From CAZNXJ01 sp964577115 (GTDB lineage: Bacteria; Planctomycetota; Planctomycetia; Pirellulales; Pirellulaceae), in NCBI GenBank assembly GCA_964577115.1, contig CAZNXJ010000018.1:45315-109314 (forward strand): a stretch of DNA of 64,000 bases, written 5' to 3'. Under the pieces are notes generated by a model, which saw only the letters and a program-made list of their open reading frames with translations, was not told the origin of the DNA and did no database searches. Numbering within the stretch: the first letter of the stretch is position 1; each line of letters starts with the position of its first letter. The position numbers and the translations under genes are program-made. Positions 15,501 to 22,677 of this stretch are shown piece after piece.

Positions 15501-17096
15501 GTGCCGAGCCCTCACCAGCGTTCGCCGAAGTCGACCGGCGCGCGGCGCGACCGCGGCGTGTATTACACGCCGCCGGCACTGGCGCGCCACGTCGCTCGTA
15601 CGGCGCTCGAATTGCTCGCAGCCCACGCAAAGCCACCGCAAACGGTTCTCGACCCCGCCTGCGGTGACGGCCGGTTGCTCGCAGCCGTCGCTCGCCAGCA
15701 TCTTGCCAGCGTTTCCTCCGCCTCCCCGCTCGCCTGCTACGGCGTCGACATCGATATGCAGGCGCTCGCGGTCGCCGAGGAGCGTCTATCGTATTTCGCC
15801 CGTTCGCATACCTCGCCATCACCACCTCCGTCGCCGCTCACTCACCGCTGGCAATGCGCCGACGCCCTACTTACAGAAGACTGGGCGGCCCTGTTTCCCG
15901 ACGTCTGCATCAGGCCGGACGGAGGATTCGATCTTGTCGTCAGCAATCCCCCGTTCGTGAACTGTCGCCGCGGTGCGCGCGTCTGGTCGGACGCTACGAA
16001 ACGTCGGCTCGCCGAGCGTTTTCGATGTGCTCGCGGAGCGTACGATCACTTCGTCCTTTTTATTGAGCTGGCCGTACAGCGGCTCGCCACCGGCGGGCTA
16101 CTGGCCATCGTCGTCCCGAACAAGTGGCAATCCGCCCGCTACGCGGCTCCCTGCCGGCAACTGCTCGAGTCCAACGGAACGCTGCTGCGCATTGACGACT
16201 TCAGCGAACTCGATCTGTTCCCCGGCGCACGCGTCTACCCGCACGTCCTCTACTGGATTAAGACGCATTTGCCGCGCCCGTTTCATGCTCCACCAACGCT
16301 CCGCGTCCCACGGCCCTCGCGCTCGAAGCACCACGAGCTAAACGCCGACCCAAATGACATAACGCTGTCACATAAAACACTAACGGCCGAGCGGCTCGCG
16401 GAGCGCTGCGATTGCGTACGGCTGTCCGAGCTGGCGGAGGTGGCGAGCGGCGCGACGGGGTTTCAAGCCGAGCGGCTGGCACGCGCGATCGAGGATGTCG
16501 AGCGGCTAGAGGCGACGCATTTCCCGTGGATTGCGACGGGCAATATCGACCGATACGTCGTGCGCTGGGGATCGGCCCGGTTCATGAAACGGCGATTTGA
16601 GCGGCCGGCCCTCCGGCGGTCGCATCCGCTGCTCTCCAAGCGCAAACGAGAGCTCTATGCCCAGCGGAAGCTCGTCGTCGCCGGCCTCACGCGGCGGTTG
16701 GAGGTTGCTTGGGACGCGGTCGGCCATGCGCTGGGAGTACAAACGTTCGCCATCACGCCAACGCATACCGATCCGTGGTACTTGCTGGGATTATTGAATT
16801 CAAAGCTCCTGACCTGGATCTATCGGCAGGCGAACGGCGGACAGCAGATGCGCAATCGTTACGCATGTGTCCATAAGCGTCCGCTGCTCGAGCTGCCCAT
16901 CGTGTCTCCCGCATGTGCCGGCGCGGATGCTCAGCAGCATATCCAGGCCATCGGCCTCGCTGCTCAGCAGATTGTCCTGGGAGCTCCCGACCGCGAGCAA
17001 CTCGAACGACAAATCGACCGCGCCACGTACGCGCTCTATCAGCTACGCGACGAAGAAATCACGCGCGTCGAGCAGTTCCTTCGCGAGCTCGAATAA
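15501..17096 (+). CDS. N6-adenine DNA methyltransferase with C-terminal specificity-like domain
   Basis: The 531-residue protein has the gamma-class N6-adenine methylase order. GVYYTPPALARHVA near the start is followed by SAM motif I in LDPACGDGRLL (50-60), an acidic motif II in YGVDID, and catalytic motif IV NPPF (about 148). FVLFIELAVQRLATGGLLAIVVPNKW follows. The C-terminal half resembles TaqI-type specificity domains (PWIATGNIDRY; PWYLLGLLNSKLLTWIYR). No nuclease domain is visible and no endonuclease gene adjoins. It could be a solitary methylase, or the modification part of a system whose partner lies elsewhere. The start is GTG at 15501 with GAAGGA nine bases upstream. Confidence 0.85.
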   Translation: MPSPHQRSPKSTGARRDRGVYYTPPALARHVARTALELLAAHAKPPQTVLDPACGDGRLLAAVARQHLASVSSASPLACYGVDIDMQALAVAEERLSYFARSHTSPSPPPSPLTHRWQCADALLTEDWAALFPDVCIRPDGGFDLVVSNPPFVNCRRGARVWSDATKRRLAERFRCARGAYDHFVLFIELAVQRLATGGLLAIVVPNKWQSARYAAPCRQLLESNGTLLRIDDFSELDLFPGARVYPHVLYWIKTHLPRPFHAPPTLRVPRPSRSKHHELNADPNDITLSHKTLTAERLAERCDCVRLSELAEVASGATGFQAERLARAIEDVERLEATHFPWIATGNIDRYVVRWGSARFMKRRFERPALRRSHPLLSKRKRELYAQRKLVVAGLTRRLEVAWDAVGHALGVQTFAITPTHTDPWYLLGLLNSKLLTWIYRQANGGQQMRNRYACVHKRPLLELPIVSPACAGADAQQHIQAIGLAAQQIVLGAPDREQLERQIDRATYALYQLRDEEITRVEQFLRELE

Positions 17097-17147
17097 CGTC
17101 CCCCCATTCCGCCATCCTCGCGTGCCGATCCTCCCGCTCCATCCTTA

Positions 17148-18635
17148 TTATCCACGGTCTCGCGCGCTCAACTTCTCCAACACCGTCTCGGCCGCCTGTT
17201 CGCCGCTCCGGACACAGAACGGAATACCAACGCCTCGGTAGGCATTCCCTGCCAGTGCGAAGTGGGGAAGTTGGCTCGCAAGCTCTTCGATACGCGCCAC
17301 ACGACCGAGATGGCCGAGATGGTATTGCGGCATCGCGTTTTCCCAGCGGCGGACGGACGTGAAGAGCGGCTGTGCTCGCGCTCGAGCCAATTCCGCGAAA
17401 TCCTCGACCGCAAGGTCCCGAATCGTTGCGTCGTCATGGCGGAGCAGTTCGGGCTGGCAGGCCCCCCCGACGAACAGACGCACGAGGATGTGCCCGTCCG
17501 GAGCGCGGCCGGCAAATTTCTGACTGGCGAAGCTCGCGGAAAGTATACGCCGACGCTCGACGAGCGGCACGACGAAACCAAAGGAGTCGAGCCGATGCGC
17601 TAGATCGGCTCGGCGATAGGCCGCGATGACGATCGCCGCACTGGCCATAGGAATACTCCCGAGGAGTTCCGCAAGCTCGTGCTGCATGCCGCCCACAAGC
17701 TCGGCGGCGCGATGCGCAGGCGCGGCGAGAATGACGGCGTCGGCATCGAGCGTCATCGGGCCGGAGCTTGGGTCGCGATAGTGAATTCGCCAGCGCTGCC
17801 CGGCGCGTTCGAGTCGCTCGACGCGGCACCCGAGACGCACGGAACCGGCTGGCAGGCGGCGCGCAACGGCATCCACCAGGCTGCTCATCCCTTCGCGCGG
17901 TGCAACGAACATGGCATAGCGAGCGCCGCTCGACGTGCGCTCGATCGCGCCACGCAGCGACTGCTGGTGTTCGCGGCTTAACGCAGCACGGATCAGGCTG
18001 CCGTGGCGGCGTTCAAGCTGGACGAATCGATCGAGCGTCGCTTGCATGCTGAGCTGTTCGGGGTCGGCCGTGTAGATTCCGCCAACGAGCGGCTGAACGA
18101 GCCGCTCGTAGGTTTCCTGTCCGAAACGCCGCCGAGCGAAATCGGCGAGAGACTCGTCGGTCGCTTCCAGACGCGGTGGGATGAAGCGTTCGGCGAGCAG
18201 CCGCAGTTTGCCGCGTACGCTTAGCAGCCGCGTAGCGAGAATCGGCCACATCTGCTGCGGCTGGAGCAGCGTGAAACCCATGGGGACGGGATAGAGGCGC
18301 TTACCGCGCACGAGCATCGCTCGGCGATAACGTTCGTCCGTCGTAATCAGTTCGCCGCCGAACCCAATTCGTTCACACAAAGCACGCGCCCAGCGCTCGC
18401 CCGTGGTGAACATGTCCGGCCCATGTTCGATGAGGTAGCCATCGCGCCGCTCGGTGAAAAGCACGCCTCCGAGCCGATCCGTGGATTCCAACAGGACGAG
18501 CTCGCTGCGAGGACTGAGCTCCGTCACGCGATGCGCTGCGGCGAGCCCGCTGATGCCTCCGCCGATGACAACGATCCGCGGTGGGAACTCGGTTGCCGTG
18601 CGAGGTTCCGGGAGGGGGGCCGAGGCGTTATTCAT
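17148..18635 (-). CDS. hemY: Protoporphyrinogen oxidase, oxygen-dependent type
   Basis: The 495-residue flavoprotein belongs to the HemY family, which oxidises protoporphyrinogen or coproporphyrinogen III in haem synthesis. The FAD motif IVVIGGGISGLAAAHRV (21-37) is followed by LESTDRLGGVL. The middle has LVQPLVGGIYTADPEQLSMQA, and the C-terminus has FALAGNAYRGVGIPFCVRSGEQAAE, both characteristic of the family. I chose the ATG at 18635. It overlaps the stop of the upstream ATPase gene by eight bases (ATGAATAA), which implies translational coupling. A longer reading to 18701 would lie deep within that gene. No other haem genes are nearby. Confidence 0.92.
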   Translation of the reverse strand: MNNASAPLPEPRTATEFPPRIVVIGGGISGLAAAHRVTELSPRSELVLLESTDRLGGVLFTERRDGYLIEHGPDMFTTGERWARALCERIGFGGELITTDERYRRAMLVRGKRLYPVPMGFTLLQPQQMWPILATRLLSVRGKLRLLAERFIPPRLEATDESLADFARRRFGQETYERLVQPLVGGIYTADPEQLSMQATLDRFVQLERRHGSLIRAALSREHQQSLRGAIERTSSGARYAMFVAPREGMSSLVDAVARRLPAGSVRLGCRVERLERAGQRWRIHYRDPSSGPMTLDADAVILAAPAHRAAELVGGMQHELAELLGSIPMASAAIVIAAYRRADLAHRLDSFGFVVPLVERRRILSASFASQKFAGRAPDGHILVRLFVGGACQPELLRHDDATIRDLAVEDFAELARARAQPLFTSVRRWENAMPQYHLGHLGRVARIEELASQLPHFALAGNAYRGVGIPFCVRSGEQAAETVLEKLSARDRG

Positions 18636-19857
18636 CGATACCGAGCAGTTCCGGCGAGACGTTACGCAGGATGTCTTCGGTGTTCGCTTTGCCCTGAGCA
18701 ACGCGCAGCAGCGCCGCTCGGCGCAGCGGCACCATCCCCGCGCGCGCCGCCGCCTCTTCGATTTCGACGCGCGGGCGGGCTTCGGCGATCAGGCGCCGAA
18801 TTTCCTGGTTGACGGTCATAACTTCATACAGTCCGGTGCGTCCAGAATAGCCGGTCTGATAGCAGTTCGCGCATCCGGAGGGTCCGTAGATCGCTTCGCC
18901 CTCGCCCGGCCCCAGCAGGTCCGCCACCTCGGCAAACATCGGCTGAGCATCACTCATATCATAGCGCACGCGGCAATGTTCGCAGAGCGTCCGGATCAAA
19001 CGTTGGGCAACCACTCCGATCAGAGAATTGGAGAGAAAATACGGGTTCACGCCGAGTGCGATCAGGCTGTGTACAGCGGAGGAAGCGAGGGGCGAATGGA
19101 GCGACGCGAGCACGAGTTGGCCCGTGTGCGCGGCGCGGATCGCTGTCGTGGCCGTCTCCGGATCACGCACTTCGCCAATCATGATCACGTCGGGCGATTG
19201 GCGCAGCAGGTTGCGCAGCAATACGGCGAACCCAAGATCTTGCTTTTCGTTGACCTGCGTCTGGCGGACGCCCGGCAACACGTACTCGACCGGATCCTCA
19301 ATCGAATTGATTTTCCGATCGCCGTTGTTCAGGTAGTCGAGGCAGGCATAGAGCGTCGTTGTCTTGCCCGTACCCGTCGGGCCGGTAATCAGGAGGAGCC
19401 CCGAGGGACGGTTGAGCATCGCCGTGACCTGTTGCAAGTCGCTCTTCGACATGCCGAGTTCATGGAGCGGCAGCAGTCCGGCCTTGCGGTTCCAGATGCG
19501 CATGCTCATGTCGGTTCCATGAATCGTCGCGACACAGTTGATGCGCATATCCAAGGAATGGTCGCCGACGTCAACGAGCCAGCGACCGTCCATGGGACGA
19601 CGCGACTCGGCGATATCCATACCCGCTTCCGCCTTGATGTGGTTGATCATGTGGCGGCCGAGTTCCAGCGACACGGTGGCCAGGCGTTCGAACTTGCCAA
19701 GCCGCCGGACGCTGATGTCGACGGATGCTGGATCGGTCAAGAAGAACAGGTCGCTGCAATTCAGTTCGGCGACGCGCTCGAGAACTTGCTCCACCGCTTC
19801 AGCGGCCGGTAGGTCGTTGAAGGCGGCCGGTTGAAAGACGATCTCGCCCGAGCTCAT
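18628..19857 (-). CDS. Short GspE/PilB-type secretion ATPase
   Basis: This 409-residue ATPase belongs to the type II secretion/type IV pilus assembly family. Walker A is ITGPTGTGKTTT (158-169). Next come the Asp box region INSIEDPVEYVLPGVRQTQVNEK, Walker B SPDVIMIGEVRD, the His box AAHTGQLVLASLHS and the zinc-binding pair CEHC and CANC. It is about 150 residues shorter than full-length PilB or GspE and lacks the N-terminal N1 domain that docks on the inner-membrane platform. It starts directly in the N2-like part. No pilin, platform or secretin gene is adjacent. Its start overlaps the STAS gene stop by four bases and its stop overlaps hemY, so the three form a tight operon. Confidence 0.9.
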   Translation of the reverse strand: MSSGEIVFQPAAFNDLPAAEAVEQVLERVAELNCSDLFFLTDPASVDISVRRLGKFERLATVSLELGRHMINHIKAEAGMDIAESRRPMDGRWLVDVGDHSLDMRINCVATIHGTDMSMRIWNRKAGLLPLHELGMSKSDLQQVTAMLNRPSGLLLITGPTGTGKTTTLYACLDYLNNGDRKINSIEDPVEYVLPGVRQTQVNEKQDLGFAVLLRNLLRQSPDVIMIGEVRDPETATTAIRAAHTGQLVLASLHSPLASSAVHSLIALGVNPYFLSNSLIGVVAQRLIRTLCEHCRVRYDMSDAQPMFAEVADLLGPGEGEAIYGPSGCANCYQTGYSGRTGLYEVMTVNQEIRRLIAEARPRVEIEEAAARAGMVPLRRAALLRVAQGKANTEDILRNVSPELLGIDE

Positions 19858-20210
19858 GACAACTCTCCTCGAGCGACTTGTTGCGCCTCGGCCGCGCTGT
19901 TTGCAATGGTGAACGTCTTGTGCAAATTCAGTACGCGTATCACATCGCGCACATTCGGCGGAATCGAATGCAGCACAAGTTTCCCGCCGTTTTCGCGGAA
20001 TTTACGGAGTGACGCAAGCAGCCAACTGATGCCACTCGAGTCCAGCCATTCCACGTTGCTGAAATCCACGAGCACTTGTTGTTCATAGGCCGAACTCCCC
20101 AAATGATCGCGAAATACATCGCTGAACGGGGAGATCGAATCCTGGGTAATGCGACCGCCAAGCTCGACGTGAGCAACTCCGTCTTCAAGTGCGGCCAGAA
20201 CGAAGTTCAT
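19854..20210 (-). CDS. STAS-domain protein, anti-sigma factor antagonist-like
   Basis: The 118-residue protein is a single STAS domain: strand VAHVELGGRITQ, then QVLVDFSNVEWLDSSGISWLL with the DSSG phosphorylation loop (about 58-61), and GGKLVLHSIPPNVRDVIRVLNL. SpoIIAA/RsbV-like proteins of this type are controlled by serine phosphorylation and bind an anti-sigma kinase. None is encoded nearby. GGAG lies eight bases before the ATG. It is the first gene of the STAS-ATPase-hemY operon, so it may regulate the ATPase rather than a sigma factor; that is inference from gene order. Confidence 0.85.
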   Translation of the reverse strand: MNFVLAALEDGVAHVELGGRITQDSISPFSDVFRDHLGSSAYEQQVLVDFSNVEWLDSSGISWLLASLRKFRENGGKLVLHSIPPNVRDVIRVLNLHKTFTIANSAAEAQQVARGELS

Positions 20211-20246
20211 AAAGGATCTCCGGCAGATGCGCGTGGAAGGGACTTC

Positions 20247-20275
20247 AATCTAGGAGGGCGGCGCAGCCGGATCAA
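20247..20275 (-). promoter_or_regulatory. Sigma70-like promoter of the STAS-GspE-hemY operon
   Basis: On the minus strand TTGATC (20275-20270) and TAGATT (20252-20247) are 17 bases apart. They lie 37-65 bases upstream of the STAS start codon, which also has a GGAG ribosome binding site. Confidence 0.5.
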
Positions 20276-20611
20276 GCATAACCGACGCAGCAGTCCAGGG
20301 AGCCCGCATTTCTGGCGGCGTGGCGGGTGCGAGGCCAAGGTGCGGGATACGCAACCTGCCTCTCTATTGTTCACTAGGATTAGTGGGCCAGGGACGGGTC
20401 CGGCGGCGAGCTTTGACGGGCCAACTGGACAGCGCTAGGATTTGACCGAGGCCCATGAAGCGGGGGGCGCAGGAAGCGCCGACGGCGAAGTCCGAAGAAG
20501 CGATCGAATCGCTATCTTGGGGTCAAATCTGCCATTCGTTGCAGGAAGAATGCCTCGGGTCAGGGTTGTGCGATCGTAGCGATCGTGCGGTCAGAATTCC
20601 CTCCCGGATTT

Positions 20612-20640
20612 TTGACCATGCCCAAAACGTGACCTATATT
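20612..20640 (+). promoter_or_regulatory. Sigma70-like promoter of the S41 protease gene
   Basis: TTGACC (20612-20617) and TATATT (20635-20640) are separated by exactly 17 bases. The predicted transcript would start near 20647, about 100 bases ahead of the protease start codon. Confidence 0.55.
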
Positions 20641-20750
20641 CAAACTGGCCGAATTCTGTACGCGACCCGGCCAGCGAAGGTATTCCGCTTGTTTGGCGAG
20701 CCAACCCCAGGCGCAGGCGCTCTGACGGTGCGGACTCGCCGGTTCTCGAG

Positions 20751-22394
20751 ATGGATCGAACTATGCGAATCCGGACCTCGCGGCTCTCATCCCGCGCCTT
20801 GCTGCTGCTGGTCGGCCTGCTCCTCTCCGTCGGGTGGGCGCCAGCCCCGGTGCTTTACGGCCAGTCCGCTCCGGCGGCGCAGGTCGGCGAAATCCTCGAG
20901 CAAGGCCGCTTGCTGGAATCCGAACGGCGCTGGGGCGATGCGCTCGAGTACTATGAACAGGCGGTCCGCGAGCATCCGGACAATCGCGATCTCAAGTTCC
21001 GCTTGGACGTGGCTCGCATCCACGTCGATCTAGCGCGCCGCTATGCCGATTCGAGCTATCTCGAAACGCTGCGGACGTGTAACGAGCGGGATGCGCTGCA
21101 CCTGCTGTCCGACGTGCTGCTAAAAATCCACACGCACTATGTGCATGCGGCGAACTGGAAAGAGCTGGTGCTGCACGGAGCTCTGGCATTTGATATCGCG
21201 TTGGATGATCCGGCGTTCCGCAAGCAAAACTTGCCGCGCGTCGAATTATCGAGCGTTGAAGGATTCCGCCAGGAAATGCGCAGCCAGGCGAACCGCTTCC
21301 GCATCGCCGACCGCCGCGATGCTTATAACGCGGTCGTCTATTTCGGCCGCCGCGCCCAGCAGCAACTCGGACTAAACCCGTCGGTCGCCGCGTTTGAATT
21401 CACGTGCGGTATTATGGGGGCGCTCGACGAGTATTCTGGCTTCCTGACGGGCGCTCAGCTGGACGAAGTATTTTCGCAGATCGAAGGCAACTTCGTCGGC
21501 CTGGGCATCGAGCTGAAAGCGGATGGCGATGCGCTCCAGATCGTCAATGTGATTCCCGGCGGGCCGGCGGACGAAGCGGGCATACAGCCCGGCGACCGGA
21601 TCACCGCGGTAGCGGGGCAACCGACCCGCGACCTCTCGACGGAAACCGCGGCCGATCGGCTCAGGGGCGAAGACGGCACCCAGGTGGAAGTCGTGGTCGT
21701 CGGACCGGATCAACGCGAGCGTACGCTCCGGATTACTCGGCGGCGGATCGAAGTCCCGAGCGTCGAGAACGTGCATATGGTGGATCCGGAATCGGGGGTC
21801 GGCTACATGCGGCTGACCAGCTTCCAGAAGACCACCAGCCGCGATGTCGACGCAGCACTTTGGCAGCTCCATCGCCAAGGCATGCGAAGCCTGATCATCG
21901 ATCTGCGGGGCAATCCGGGCGGGCTGCTCAGCGCGTCCGTCGAAGTTGCGGACAAGTTCCTGGCAGAAGGCGCCATTGTCTCGACGCGCGGCCGCAGCTC
22001 GAGCGAAGACTATGACTATCGGGCCCATACCGCCGGCACTTGGAGGCTGCCGCTGATCGTGCTGATCGATGGCGATTCGGCCAGCGCCAGCGAGATCTTT
22101 GCCGGAGCGATCCACGATCATGGCCGGGGTGTTTTGATCGGCCAACGCAGCTACGGCAAAGGGAGCGTGCAGGGCATCTTCCCGCTGCACAAGTCGCTCG
22201 CCGGCGTCCGCCTGACAACGGCGAAGTTTTATTCGCCGAGCGGCCAGCCGATTAGCCAGCGCGGCGTGAATCCCGACGTGGTGGTGCAAACGGTGGCCCG
22301 CCCGGCTGACGGCCAGTTGCTGGCCACCGGCGACGACAGCGTTCTGCGCGCCGCCCTCCAAGTCGCTCGCGAGCAATTCGCTCAGCGAAACTAA
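20751..22394 (+). CDS. S41-family carboxy-terminal processing protease
   Basis: The 547-residue protein has an N-terminal signal peptide, with likely cleavage near residue 38, so it acts in the periplasm. A helical N-terminal part is followed by a PDZ domain (about 240-320; GLGIELKADGDALQIVNVI, GGPADEAGIQPGD) and an S41 protease core. The catalytic dyad is visible: Ser445 in DSASASE and Lys470 in SYGKGSVQ. Such proteases trim the C-termini of envelope proteins or degrade tagged ones. The N-terminal stretch EILEQGRLLESERRWGDALEYYEQAV looks like a TPR-type pair of helices, which is unusual for CtpA. The ATG at 20751 or the one at 20763 could be the start. Confidence 0.9.
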   Translation: MDRTMRIRTSRLSSRALLLLVGLLLSVGWAPAPVLYGQSAPAAQVGEILEQGRLLESERRWGDALEYYEQAVREHPDNRDLKFRLDVARIHVDLARRYADSSYLETLRTCNERDALHLLSDVLLKIHTHYVHAANWKELVLHGALAFDIALDDPAFRKQNLPRVELSSVEGFRQEMRSQANRFRIADRRDAYNAVVYFGRRAQQQLGLNPSVAAFEFTCGIMGALDEYSGFLTGAQLDEVFSQIEGNFVGLGIELKADGDALQIVNVIPGGPADEAGIQPGDRITAVAGQPTRDLSTETAADRLRGEDGTQVEVVVVGPDQRERTLRITRRRIEVPSVENVHMVDPESGVGYMRLTSFQKTTSRDVDAALWQLHRQGMRSLIIDLRGNPGGLLSASVEVADKFLAEGAIVSTRGRSSSEDYDYRAHTAGTWRLPLIVLIDGDSASASEIFAGAIHDHGRGVLIGQRSYGKGSVQGIFPLHKSLAGVRLTTAKFYSPSGQPISQRGVNPDVVVQTVARPADGQLLATGDDSVLRAALQVAREQFAQRN

Positions 22395-22677
22395 GCCCGC
22401 GCCCGCCTGGCGTGCGGCGAGCCGCAAGTCGTCCTAGCGTCTCACCCTTCCGTCCGGCCGGCTGCGTGCGAGGCGTTCTTCGAGCAGCGGTACAAGGCGG
22501 GCGGTGTCGGCTACGCCCGACCGACCCAGCTCGTGGCCTTTCCAGGCGCAGACGGATTGCGGATACTGCGTTTGAGCGAGTAGCCCTTGCCGGCTTCCCG
22601 GATTCTGCTGCGTGGGCCGGCGACTGTTACCGCCAGCGCGCCCATCCGCCACTCGCCCAGCGCCACGCACCGCTTGC

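Larger units (their letters stand above)
20211..20750. other. Divergent intergenic region with back-to-back promoters
   Basis: This 540-base gap separates the minus-strand STAS operon from the plus-strand protease gene. Each side has a plausible sigma70-like promoter, at 20247-20275 (minus) and 20612-20640 (plus), listed separately. The middle part holds open frames on both strands but no protein I recognise. Confidence 0.5.

Noticed and set aside
18454..19812. 452-residue plus-strand frame opposite the GspE-type ATPase gene.
   Set aside because: No motifs; the opposite strand has Walker A, Walker B and zinc motifs.
20455..21033. 192-residue plus-strand frame crossing the protease start.
   Set aside because: It overlaps the protease signal peptide in another frame and spans the predicted promoter; it has no family features.
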